This document shows, piece after piece, positions 36,691 through 47,923 of a stretch of DNA of 64,000 bases. Numbering within the stretch: the first letter of the stretch is position 1; each line of letters opens with the position of its first letter. The DNA is from Gnetum montanum (lineage: Eukaryota; Streptophyta; Gnetopsida; Gnetales; Gnetaceae): contig MNCI01030009.1 of assembly GCA_015680685.1 (NCBI GenBank), positions 37,950-101,949 on the forward strand, written 5' to 3'. The position numbers and the translations under genes were made by a program. The notes beneath the pieces were generated by a model that worked only from the letters and a program-made list of their open reading frames with translations, did not search any database and had not been told where the DNA came from.

Positions 36691-37920
36691 CTTAGAAGAA
36701 ATTTGCAAGTGATGATAAGCCATAAATGAATTTTGGAATTCTTGGAGTCCAAAGATTTCCCTTAATTTTCTGTTAGATCATGATTTTCAATTTTGAAGAT
36801 TGTGTTTGAGCTTTCATATTCTGAAATGATGCTTTTATTGAAGACAACATTGATGAGGGACTAGATTTCTAGCCAAGATTCCTCTTATCATTGCTCGAGT
36901 ATCCATTGTTAATGATATCCTTAAGTTGTTTTGAGCTACAAGTAAACCTACTAAATAGATCAAATGTAGCTTGAGTAGCCATACCTTTCATATCTTTCTT
37001 TAGTAGTAGGGCTTTCTCTTTTAGCTTTATTTTCTTATTCAGTTGATTGAAGACTCATTTTATAACTTTTGATTTATTATTCCCTTTCTTTTAAAAATAT
37101 ATTTAATTTTTAATTAACTTTGACCACCATTTCTAGTTACTTCATTAACCCTTCCATATAAATATCATTAGCTTGTTTTTCTTCTATCTCAACCATATTT
37201 GATGAGCTTGGTCTAACTTCATCTTCACTTAAACTTGCAGTCTTAGAAGTACCAGGAGTTTCTTTCTCAATTGGATTAGTATATATAAAGCTTGGAAAAC
37301 CATCATTTGAATTATAATTTTTAATCATAACTAAAATGAAATAAGCCTTGTCCAAAAATATTAGAATTATCAATTACAACATCAACATAAGAAAAATGAG
37401 CAAAAGAATTTTCTTCAACGTCTTTGATTTCTACATGATTTTTAAAATGCTCTAATTGGATTTGTATTTTAGCTAATTGAGCTTTTAGTTTTCCAAATCT
37501 ATGCTTAGCACTTTTTGACTTGAAAATTGTCATTTGATTTTTGAAAATTCTCCTCATCTTTCTTCTTCTTTGGACAATCTACAATAATATGCCCTATTCC
37601 ACTACAATAATAGTAAGTAAAAGATTTTTGGTGAGCTATTTCTTTGGCTGACAAGGTTCACATCTCTTAGCTCATGTCATTTGATTTTATTGTGATGATT
37701 TTTAAGAGATGTGTCTTCATCTTAAACTTCTATAATGAGTATTCTATGCCATTGAACCAAGGAGTTCTATTGTAAGAGAAGCTTTGATTCTATGCCATGT
37801 CTAAGATACAAAAAAAATGTAGCTTAGACTATGAAGTTGAGAGATGTTGATCAAGCTCCCATACCAATTGTTATTTCTTGGACACAACTAAAGGCACTAA
37901 GAAGGAAGATGAATTAGGAC
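36691..37920 (-). repeat. Tandem unit 1 of H
   Basis: Contents in minus order: a 52-base LTR stub (37920-37869), primer site (TTGGTATGGGAGC), gag start ATG at 37798 followed by a Tyr/Trp-rich opening, a zinc-knuckle remnant (CSGIGHIIVDCPKKKK near 37610-37565; first Cys lost), an open 78-codon coiled-coil-like stretch (37557-37321) and an acidic stretch (37373-37137). Confidence 0.8.
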
Positions 37921-39150
37921 CTTAAAATAAATTTGCAAGTGATGTTAAGCCATAACTGAATTTTGGAATTCTTGAAGTCAAAATATTTCCCTTAATTGTA
38001 TGTTAGATCATGATTTTCAATTGTGAAGATTATGTTTGAGCTTTCATATTTTGAAATGATGCTTTTATTGAAGACAACATCGATGAGGGACTATATTCTA
38101 GCCAAGATTCCTCTTATCATTGCTTGAGCATCCATTGTTAATGATATCCTTAAGTTGTTTTGAGCTACATGCAAACCTACTAAATAGATCATATGTAGCT
38201 TGAGTAGCCTTACCTTTCATATCATTCTTTAGTACTAGGGCTTTCTATTTTCACTTTAAATTTTATTGTTCAGTTGATTTAAGCTTCATTTTGTAACTTT
38301 TAATTTCTTATTCCCTTTCTTTTAAAAATTTGTTTAATTTTTAATTAACTTTGACCACTATTTCCAATTACTTCATTAACCATTCCATATGAATATCGTG
38401 ATCATGTTAGTATTCTATCTCAACCATATTTGATGAGCTTGGTCTAACTTCATATTCACTTAAACTTACAGTCTTAGAACTACTAGGAGTTTCTTTCTCA
38501 ATTGGATTAGTATATATAAAACTTGGAAAACCATCATTTGAATTATAATCTTCAATCATAACTAAAATGAAAATAAGTCTTGTCTAAAAACATAAAAATT
38601 ATCAATTACAACATCAACATAAGAAAAATGTGCAAAAGAATTTTCTTAAACATCTTTGATTTCTACATGATTTTTAAAATGCTCTAATTGAATTTGTGTT
38701 TTAGCTAATTAAGCTTTTAGTTTTACAAATCTATGTTTAGCATCTTTTTTCTTGACATTGTCGTTTGACCTTTTTAAATTCTCCTCGTCTTTCTTCTTCT
38801 TTGGAAAATCTACAAACATATGCCCTATTTCACTACAATAATAGTACATAAAATATTTTTGGTGAGCTATTTCTTTGGCTAACAAGGTTCACATCTCTTA
38901 GCTCATGTCATTTGATTTTATGGTGATGATGTTTAAGAGATGTGTCTTCATCTTAACTTTTTATAAGGATTATTCTATGCCATTGAACCTTGGAGCTCTA
39001 TTGGAAGAGAAGATTTGATTATGTGCCATGTCTAAGATATGAAAAAAATGTAGCTTAGACTATTAGGTCTAGAGATGTTGATCAAGAAACCATACCAATT
39101 GTTATTTCCTAGACATAGGTAAAGGCACTAAGAAGGAAGATGAATTAGGA
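37921..39150 (-). repeat. Tandem unit 2 of H
   Basis: Aligned with unit 1 throughout, in the same order (gag ATG near 39029, zinc-knuckle region near 38835, ending with the first 51 bases of the LTR). It has extra stops relative to unit 1. The junction with unit 1 falls within the LTR of unit 1, 52 bases from its end. Confidence 0.8.
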
Positions 39151-41109
39151 CCTTATAGAAAATAACTCACAGAAAGCCTCAAACTAGAAATAATAGATAA
39201 AATAATAGAGTAGGCACAATGCCTTTTAAAATAATTTAGCTACTAGATTGGTCAACTTACTCTATTGTAAAACTCTCCCCCAATCCTATGGGAAGAGTAA
39301 TTTTATTAATCTAAAGAAAATAGAGGTACACAACTTCTTTTTCAATCTTTTATGGAGAGCAACCACAAAGTTCTAAGTCATAATAATTACCTTTTCAAGA
39401 AAAAAAGAAATAAATTGTGCTACTTAATCTCAAGCCAGAGACTTATAGAAAATAGAGCTAGAAAGAATATAGAGATAGAGGTTTTACATAGAGGGGAGCA
39501 GAGGATATGCAAGAAGAGAAGAAGAATGATGAAGAATAAAAATTGTATCTCAAGAACAATGTCTAGAACTAGAATTCACAAAAATGAGCTTGTGGCTTTC
39601 TCATTTCATAGTCAACACCATCACACTATTCTTTTCAAGCCATTACAAATTCGTTTGAGAGAGAGAACTAAGGAAGTAGAAGTTATAGTCATTTAATGAT
39701 CATTGATAAATTTGCAAATTAGAAAGCTATTTCCAATTTTAACCTTTCTTCATTATTGTAGCTAGGCTAAAGAGATCATTAAAGCTTTGCAATAGTGGAA
39801 GCAATTTGATATTTTAGTCTATGCTAGTGGCAACAACTCTATATCTTCTACTAAACACTAAGCACATCCAATAATAGAAATACTAACTCTTTTTGGCTTA
39901 TCTATTTGCAACTAACATTTTCATTAATAAGCTTTGTAGAAATATAGGCTCTAACTCTATCCTTATAGCTTTACTTTATTAATGTATTTATGGTATACAC
40001 TCTTCCTTCCGCAACTTGTACTTCATAAGTTAGCCTTCAGAAAATGTCTTTCAGAGCTTTTTCTTGAGATGGTCTTTCCCTTTTTAGTTCTAAAACATTC
40101 TTATATGATGTTCCTACAAAACTAGGCTTTTCTGTAACAAGCACTTTTTATTCTTATTAGGTACAATCTCTTTTATACCTTTGGCTCTTTCACAATAGCT
40201 TACATACAACCTCCAATAGTATTGTAGCCTTTTTTGGTAGGAATAATGTATCAGAGTGTGAGCTTAATTTTAGAAGGAAATCTAAATGATTCTTTTTGAT
40301 AGAGCTAATGTGAAAACAAAGCTTGCATTTTATGAATTTTTTTAGAACCAATTTATGACTTCACCTTGAAACATGCTAATGTTGCAAGTTAATCTTGTTT
40401 CACATTGGAGCTACTGTAGATCCAAAAATGGTTCTAGGGCTTGATTCTAAAGTTGACATGCTAGATCAAGACAAGTTGGGATAACTTTGAAGCTATTGCT
40501 AAACTAAATAAGAAAGGATAAGTTCTTAGGTATTCTTTTCTACCTAGATGATCTCTATTAGAACAAAATTTGTAGACTGGATTCCATTTTTAATGGTATG
40601 CTCTATTGGCTGAAGTGACACGTAGGAGCTCCTTGAGCCTTTTGAGAAATTTAGGTTACACCACAATTGTAACACAAAACACAAGATTTGACTTTAACTT
40701 TTTGAGGAATCCTTTTAAATCCTAGCATTAGCTAAATTGTAGAAGATCTTTTTTTAATTATAAATGGTTCAGTTCCAAGTAGCAAACATGGTAGTAGCTT
40801 TCTTTGTTGATGAATGACTCTAAAAGATCTTTATCATTTCAAGTACCTTTTAATTATAAATGGATTTTATAAAATATAGTTTCTAAATGTTGATTCCAAA
40901 GTTGACATGTTGCAAAGATTCTTTTAGAATCGAGATGCAATTCAAAAGCTCTATTCTAGCATGTATAATAAATATATTTCTTTTTCATTTTTTGTATAGC
41001 TAAAATAAACAAGCCTTTTGTACTCAAGAGCATGTGCACCATTGAAATTTTAGAAGTCTGCTACCGATAGATCATCTTCTCTTAAAGCCTTTTTTTAGTG
41101 CTAGCTAGA
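39100..41109 (-). repeat. 5' LTR of H and unassigned flank
   Basis: The LTR begins TGTTATTTCC on the plus strand at 39100, next to the primer site of unit 2. Its other end is not found and element C starts at 41110. The plus frame at 39352-39696 (114 codons, Arg/Lys-rich) shows no family features and is probably chance in purine-rich LTR DNA. Confidence 0.4.
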
Positions 41110-42142
41110 TGATGAGACGCGATATCGCATAGGCCATGATATCACGTTGTCCCCTGCGATATCGTGTATGAAATATCGCGGTTTGCCTCCAAGTTTATAA
41201 ATAAGAGGTAGCTCTCCCTTGTTTCCTCATCCTGGGCTAGAAGTAGGGAAACTCTGGTGGTCTGATCACTCTAGAGATAGAATATTTCCATGTGCTCACA
41301 GTAGGAGTCCTAAAGTGAATGGATCTTTATTCGAGCAACATTATACCTGAACACAAGTTGTGTATGACAATAAAGATGAGCTTCTTTGATAAACCTTGCA
41401 GTGCATGGAATAGGATTTTATTTTAATGTTATTTATTGATTTCTCTCTCTCACCCTTAAACTCCTAGAATGCGGAATGAGTACGACTTGATTACGAGCAT
41501 CTAAGGATGTGTACGGATAGTTAAGGAATCAGCTACTCATCACAACACGGTATGAGTACGACTTGATTACAAGCATCTAAGTGTGACTACTTGGTAACCC
41601 AGTGGTGTATCTAGGATCTGCGCTTGGTAATCCCAGTGGTAGTCGTGCACCAAGATGTGTATGGTTAGTCAAGGAATCAGCTGCTCATCACACTTAGGAT
41701 ATATTAGATTCTCTCAATACTTTCCTCCTAGTTAAGTGCCTCAGTACGACCACTTTGAGCACATGCGTTACGCGTGGTGACCCCAGCAATGATTAGCATT
41801 TGGTAGCCATGGTTGCATCAGTTCAAGGTGAGTACGGTAAGTGGGAACGAATGCTGATGCTAGGTAATTTAGACTTAGTTCATTAGTTAGAGTTAGTTAG
41901 TTTCTTCAACCCTTCACCTTGATAGCATAGGAGATAAAACATAAAAGACCATAAAAATCATATACCTCGGGCTTACTTAACCATACACCATGACAACCAC
42001 AAGTAAGTCTAGGAAGACAACGAATGATTAACCCCAAGTGTTCCATGGGACGTGTAGGAACTTAGTCTATGGAGTTTGACCAGATCGCATGTGCTACGCT
42101 CATTTCGTATGGTTGAGTGTAGGGGTACCTCGCCACTCATCA
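41110..42142 (+). repeat. 5' LTR of C
   Basis: It runs from TGATGAGACGCGATATCGC to GGTACCTCGCCACTCATCA, an end shared with the LTR of A. A TATA box lies at 41196-41203, just 86 bases in. Three GATATC motifs lie at 41121, 41138 and 41158. A 30-base phrase (GAGTACGACTTGATTAC and neighbours) is repeated at 41476 and 41550. Confidence 0.85.
41196..41203 (+). promoter_or_regulatory. LTR TATA box of C
   Basis: TATAAATA, downstream of the GATATC cluster; the unpaired LTR at 24888 has the same arrangement (TATA at 24980). Confidence 0.6.
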
Positions 42143-42162
42143 TTGGCACTGTTGCCGAGGAC
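42143..42162 (+). other. Primer binding site of C (Asp-type)
   Basis: TTGGCACTGTTGCCGAGGAC directly follows the LTR end; it resembles the tRNA-Asp site used by Athila elements. Confidence 0.75.
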
Positions 42163-42439
42163 TAAGTGTTTTTGCGCTAAGTAGGACATAAGAGATCATC
42201 TACATTGTTGGGAGCTTAAACAAACCTTATGTTTAATCAAATAAAAAAAATATTATATAACAGTAAAACCAGCACACCTATAAGACATCATGTCTTCTTC
42301 TTCTTCTCACAAGAGCACATCACCTAGGGATAATACAAAAGATAGTCGACAATCAAAAACACATAAATGAAATTAGCCAAGTCCTAAACAATAATAAATA
42401 GTCTATACTCATCCCAATGAGTATATTTTAAACTTTACC

Positions 42440-44845
42440 TTTATCCTTCATCAAGATGAACAGATGCGCTGGAGAGATCTGCAAGGTAACATCGTGTTAC
42501 CTCTAGATCGTGCGGTCTCTAACATGTTCTTCCGTGCTTTGGCACAGATAGGCATGATAGAATTATATGCTAAATACATTGTGGAAAACTTTGACATGAG
42601 GGATTATTATCCCATAAAAGCACAATGTATGAGGGACGCAAGGTAGGAGAGCCAACATACACTGTTGAAGGGTAAAGAGGTCCTGCACATCCTTAGTGAA
42701 ACTAGAGATGGTGAACCACTCATAACAGGTTCTCTATCAAGAGATGTTCCCCCCCCCCTAACGATGGTGAGGAGCTTGGGTATCAGAATCTACACTCAAT
42801 GATACACAACCCTGGTTCTGAGTCCCGTGAACACCAGCTATTCACAGAGGGAAAAACCACTCATGCTAAGGATGGGCACTTAGATCGTCACCACGATCGG
42901 GGCTGAAGCAGCCGAAGAGAAGGTAGAAAAAATCACCATGGCAATGGTTCTCCTTCTTCTTTCCCTTCTTCACATCACTCACCTTCTTCTTCCACATCAT
43001 GATGCAATCATGATGAGTGCAACGGAGAGGATAAAAGTAAGAAAAATGAGAGACCTCGATGAGAGAGTCGAGAGAGAGGACAAGGGCATGAACGAAGGGA
43101 AAATAGGAAATAACAGAGACATCATAGGCATCATGAAAGAGACAATCATGATGAGCCCCTACTTGCAACCTGAAGTATGCTTGATATAATGGAGGAAGTT
43201 AGAATTCCCACAAGGCATTTAAAAGATAGGCGGATTAGGTGTTTAGACATGAACAACATCCCATGATATGAAGGGGGATACAACGCAGATCCAAAAAATC
43301 ATTTATAGGAATTCCACAATGCCTACACCTTGCAAAACATTGAGAACGAGTGGAAGAAACTTAAGTTGTTTCCCAGGACACTCACCAAAGAAGCATAGAG
43401 TTGGTACCAGTCCTTAGAACCAGAAACTATTAGGAGGTGGAGTATGATGCTAGAACTCTTCAACGATAAGTATCAGACATACTTCATAGTGTCTAATTTG
43501 CGTAAGCAGATCCAAGGCTGGAAACAAGGTACTTATGAACCCTTGGATGCTGCCATGGCCTGCTACTACACATTGTTACATCATTGCTCGGGCCATGGGT
43601 ATGCTCAGCAGGATCAACTTCGCCACATCATGGATGGGCTAAGGCATGAAACGAGAAGAACCCTTGGGACTTATGCCCAAGGGAGACTATCACAACTTAG
43701 AGCCCATGAAGTACATTGCTTGTTGGAACAAGTAGCAAAAGAAGAAGGGGAGCTACGCAATAGGGAAAGTGTGGAAGAATACAACCGTGATCCCTCTCTT
43801 CGAAAGAAGGGAGTGAAATTTTGCAATGAAGAGGATGAGTCACCAATCGAAGAGTTGGTGAACAGAAAGACCTTGCTACATTAAAAGCTCACAATGGAAA
43901 TAGTAGCTAAGGTAGATGACGTATGGAGTTCCTTAGACTCTAGAATTAAAACTGTCCTAAAAATTGTAGAAGAGTCTAAGGTAGAACGAAGTAGTGACAA
44001 AGGTAAGAAAAAACAGAGAGATTTAGGCCCTGCACATAACAAGGATAAGGGAAAAATTACTATCCCCAATGAGGTTGTTGATTCAGACACAAATGATGAC
44101 GGTGCATGTGAGATCTGCTACTATGACCATCCTAAGGGATGTTGTCCAATCATTTTACATCTACAAGAGTTTAGGGTGTATGTACTCAATCCAAGACTGA
44201 ACAGATGATAGACAACCTGAAAGTTACCTTATCCCCAAGGTAACCCAGGACAGTTCCACCAACCATTAATGTACTATCCAAGTGGAACTCCACCACAACT
44301 CGTCGGACAACATCAGCAGTGGCAATACCCATAGTCATGGGGGATGCCACCGCCGAAACATCAATACCCTTGCCAGTAGCTGATCCCTCCAAGTAACCCT
44401 ATGGGTTACACAACTCCATAGCATCATTACCCAATTTAGGAATATTTTCAAAGCTCCCCTCCTGGAAGGAACACTCTGCATGTATCCCATCCTCCAAATC
44501 CATCCACGCCTCTCACGCCAGTGGTTCCACCACCGACCTCTCCAACAATGCCAAAGGCATTTCCCACTCAACTACAACAACCCAATGTTACGAGGGCTTC
44601 CAATCCTCCACCCTCAGTTGGTCCTAACTATGTTATGTCAAAAAGATCCTTCTCCAGGACCAATAATCCAAATAAGCCCTCACCCTCACAAGCAGTTGAA
44701 CATCTAAACACCGCCATACCAAACAAAGTTTTGGGACCCCCTTCAAATAAAAAATCGCACCCAATGCACATGATTATGTTAACACATACCGTTATAGATT
44801 GGATTAAAGTAGGCCACCTTTCCAAGAAATTATCTGATCTTTGGG
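42440..44845 (+). pseudogene. Gag of C
   Basis: An open start (42464-42646) is followed by an Arg/Asp/Glu-rich segment in shifting frames with a run of eight C near 42750. Next is a capsid-like core: NIENEWKKLKLFPRTLTKEA (near 43330-43390), then the 146-codon open stretch 43444-43884 with LELFNDKYQTYFIVSNLRK, GWKQGTYEPLDAAM, LRHIMDGL and LLEQVAKEEGELR. A basic linker (43894-44208) and a Pro/Gln/Tyr-rich tail follow. This is the best-preserved gag of the Athila family in the window. Confidence 0.85.
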
Positions 44846-45451
44846 TGTATTGACCTAAATCATCGATGTAAGGTTGGAAGGGAAACAGACACTAAGAGAT
44901 CGTCGGGCAGCCACAGTTGACCCTGCCTTCAACCAAAGGCAAGCTAGAAAAGTAAAAAAAGCTAGAGTGCCTCGGATGGTTTGCACACAAATCAACCAAG
45001 GACTTCGTTGAGCATAAGCTACGACTAGCACTGGGGTTATCGTGAACGATGTAAACAGGATGTAAACAGCGGTACGAAATGTAAACAGAGCGTACTGAAT
45101 TATAAATAAAGCATAAACAGAGCTATATTGTAAACAAAGCATAAACCAGAGTAAATAATGTAAATGGAAGGAAATAATGAGACTGTATTAAATTGTTTAA
45201 AAAAAATGTGCACCGGTCAAAGCATAGTTACACACGTATGAATGGCAAGTCAAAATCCTAGCCCCGGGATGATATGACGTGATGATGTAATGATGCGATA
45301 TGATGAATGTGAGAAATGCTTGGATGCCAATAGTCAGGTGTACCAAGCGCCCAAGGATTACAGGTTCTCTCCTCTCTTAGAATTGCCAATCTCTCTAATC
45401 TTTTTTTTGCCTCTAAATTTTTTGCCTCCCATTTTATGTGAATTGATAGGG

Positions 45452-45459
45452 TATTTATA
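45452..45459 (-). promoter_or_regulatory. LTR TATA box of B, left copy
   Basis: Minus strand CCTATAAATACCC, a good plant TATA, kept in the right LTR as well. Confidence 0.65.
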
Positions 45460-46258
45460 GGGTTGGGCTAGGCTTGGGCATGAAATTCAAGAATGGAATC
45501 AACTACTGGGAGATGAGAGGAAAATAGATCTAATGACATGTGTCACATGGATAGTTGGCACAAGTTGGATGTGTGCTAGATAGTTGTGCACGAGTTGGAT
45601 GTGTGTTGGATATTTGCATTCTTTGACCAAGTTCAATGTATTTTACAATTTGTGGGTCACTCAAGCCCATGAAAATACAAATAGATTAGAAAACCAAGCC
45701 CTCAAGTGATGAAAATTTTTAAAGAAAATTTAGAAGGATTAGCTCTATCTCCAGCTCGCTTGAAAAATTATATATTTTTTCTTTTTTGAATATCGGATCT
45801 GATTTTGAATGGGCTTCCATGTCTCCTTACTATCGTATAGATTTCTTGAACTTGAATGTGCAATTTTGGTGAAACAGTTGAGTCACCGAGAAGTCCCTAC
45901 TGTTTGCAATCCAATCCAGATAATACCAAGATCAAATTTGAACTCAGACTCGACCAAAATAGAAATAGAAACAACAGCTCCACAATGGAGTCCCACTGAA
46001 ATCTATGCAGCAGTTCAACTCCATCATACGCAAATGTGCTGATGTGCATCCACGAGGATCCTAAACTGGACAAGATAGCATATGCACAGACCCGACGGCA
46101 TTGATTAAGAAGTTTCTATAATCCATCCTTCAACCATTGCCGAAACAAATCTATAATTAACATTAAATTCTGAACCGACGAGCGAGTATACCAGCTAAAT
46201 TGGCAACCAGGATCACCAAAATGCTACTGCTACTGCAGGGCAAATAGACATTGGTTTA

Positions 46259-46444
46259 CTATTGTTGAAACTCGCCTATGACTACCTTGAACAAATCTGG
46301 AACTACAGCTCCTACGATGGCGAGCCAGAACATTTCATAGCCTGTGGAGGAGCCCTGCAAGCTTTGTTCCGCATTCATACACACATCAGTAAACTTGCTC
46401 ATATGCCTATCATTCCTATCTATGGAAATGATTTGTACAGGCAC
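46259..46444 (-). pseudogene. 61-codon gene-like fragment in B LTR, left copy
   Basis: Open frame from Met to a stop, with a partner in the right LTR at 58909-59094; 48 of 61 residues agree (blocks MSKFT, EQSLQG, STGYEMF, VPDLFKVV). The family is not recognised. It lies in the same direction as B. The reading frame surviving in both copies may reflect a captured exon or chance. Confidence 0.4.
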
Positions 46445-47186
46445 GACCCACTAGAAGAAGCTTTTGTTGTACGTCATCACACAAGGTAGTGGCTCCTTCC
46501 AACTCACCTAGCCTGATGATTCTTTCACTTTCACATCATCTCATGCACATGCATGAATACAAACAATCTCTCTCTCTGTATCTTTCTCTCTCTGCTCTGC
46601 TATTGCACCTCTGAAAACCTCCGTCAACCAGGCACAGGCTTCTGGAATTTGGATCAAGGCATGCATAGATGGCTACACTACTCGCTGGCTCTACAACTAC
46701 TGACGGTAAATAATGTAATGCAAGGGTAACACTTTTGGAGTTCCTCATGAAATTTCGTAAATATTTTTCTTTGAAACAACTTTCAGTGAGAAATCTCTCT
46801 CATAGTGGAACTCATTCTAGTTCCTTAGGCCATGTTTGGTTTAGTTGCCAAAATCCTATGAATTTGCTTCAGGTAAATGCTGACGCCGAAGGTTACTCTA
46901 AATTTTAACAGAATCTATAGCGCGTGTTGATTTTCAGCTTTAATGTGACTTAGCCTACACTCACACCTAGCGTGAATTCTGGTATATGTCCAGCATCCAG
47001 CGTGACAATCCTGTGTGACATTGACGCATGCTTCACTTGCCTTGTGCCTTCTGGTGTTGCACACACTTTTGCAAAAACCAACAACAACGGCAACACCTGC
47101 ACTAGCAGGAAATCAGTAGCAAAACATAAAAAACTAGAACCAGCAGGATGTGGAAACATGGTTTGGGCCTGGCCGAGATCTAGGAA

Positions 47187-47330
47187 ATGGTGGCCAAGTA
47201 CAGAGCTCTGATGCTGGAAGAGCAAAACAAGAGGAAGCTAGAAATTTATGCGTTTCTGGTTCCCAAGATCGGTAAGCTCAAGAACCTGCTCAGTGCAAAG
47301 ATGAAGGAGAACGAGGACTTGCAAATGTAG
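47187..47330 (+). pseudogene. Coiled-coil gene fragment in B LTR, left copy
   Basis: A 47-codon plus frame, charged and helical: MVAKYRALMLEEQ, then FLVPKIGKLKNLL and SAKMKENEDLQM. It is GC-richer than the surroundings and in codon-like phase; a stop cuts it where the right copy reads Gln and runs on. It looks like a piece of a cellular coiled-coil protein exon, not identified. It is antisense to element B. Confidence 0.55.
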
Positions 47331-47426
47331 ATTTCCTACCATTCTTCTGGGAAGAACATATCTTCTTGAACATCTTTGATACTTTCAGGTGTTTCTATTA
47401 TCAATGTTGGCTTTGTCTCAGCACAA

Positions 47427-47755
47427 TCATTTTTTATTAGGAGGTAAGCTTCCTTTGGAGTGATCCTCAGTAGTCACGCTATTACCGACCAAAGCAAGAA
47501 TGCAATTTGCAATTGGTTTGCTTGCATCCCCATCATCTTTTACATGGAATCCATTTTTCTTGAAAACACAACATAAAACAAAAGAATCCTTCATGTCTTT
47601 GGGGCTATGACATTCACTCTTATCAATGCGGTATTCATGCATTACCTAGTCTATCCTTTTTCCAGATGGAGTACGACCCCAATGGAAAACCAAGGTCTTC
47701 TTAGTCCCAATGACACTCTTCTGAGATGTAACATTATGATCCTTCCTTTTCATTG
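47427..47755 (-). pseudogene. NAC-domain transcription factor fragment in B LTR, left copy
   Basis: On the minus strand about 109 codons read the second half of a NAC DNA-binding domain: SVIGTKKTLVFHWGRTP, GKRID, VMHEYRIDKSEC and KDSFVLCCVFKKNGF, followed by a 40-residue tail and a stop. These are NAC subdomains D and E; subdomains A-C are missing. The Trp before VMHEYR is a TAG stop in both LTR copies, so it was present before the LTRs diverged. NAC proteins are plant-specific transcription factors. The fragment is in the U3 of B in the direction of the element, 155-485 bases from the U3 start, and has the look of spliced or single-exon coding DNA. Confidence 0.85.
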
Positions 47756-47914
47756 TTGATTTTGGAGTTGTTCATGATGAGGATGAGCAAACTTCCTTGG
47801 GCAGGCTAGGTGTGAGCTTGATGCCTTAGCCAAATGTTGCTTTTCGAATGCTTGAAAGGGCTTGAGTCATTTTCAATTCAAAGTTCTAGGCTAAAATTAA
47901 TGGTGTTTCATTAG

Positions 47915-47923
47915 CCCCTCTTT
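47915..47923 (-). other. Polypurine tract of B
   Basis: The minus strand reads AAAGAGGGG, then CTAA, directly before the LTR start. Confidence 0.65.

Larger units (their letters stand above)
35991..39150 (-). mobile_element. Element H: Ty1/copia remnant with duplicated 5' part, antisense
   Basis: Minus order: LTR (from 39100 rightward), initiator-Met-like primer site, gag start, zinc knuckle, spacer, protease, then the pre-integrase domain. Gag before protease and integrase, with a protease block of copia type, places it in Ty1/copia. The interval 36691-37920 is repeated as 37921-39150. The middle of gag is missing in both units; RT is absent. Confidence 0.8.
41110..44845 (+). mobile_element. 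Element C: Athila-type Ty3/gypsy, 5' part
   Basis: LTR, Asp-type primer site and gag in plus orientation, then cut at 44846 by element B. No protease, RT or 3' LTR of this element is found to the right of B. Confidence 0.85.
44846..47910 (-). repeat. 3' LTR of B
   Basis: It aligns with 57506-60559 throughout. On the minus strand it starts TGAAACACC after the polypurine tract, has its TATA box at 45459-45452, and ends ...CAATACA. U3 is therefore about 2.45 kb and R/U5 about 0.6 kb. U3 holds cellular gene-like pieces (see separate entries) and a (CT)n run near 46566-46602. The R/U5 part contains a series of ATGTAAACAG-type repeats (45046-45165). Confidence 0.9.

Noticed and set aside
39352-39696. 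114-codon Arg/Lys-rich plus frame
   Set aside because: It lies in LTR or flank DNA rich in purines, has no family features and no partner copy.
46829-46850. TTAGGCCATGTTTGGTTTAG, resembling a Tourist/Harbinger MITE end with a TTA duplication
   Set aside because: No matching inverted end was found downstream in either LTR copy, so a MITE is not supported.
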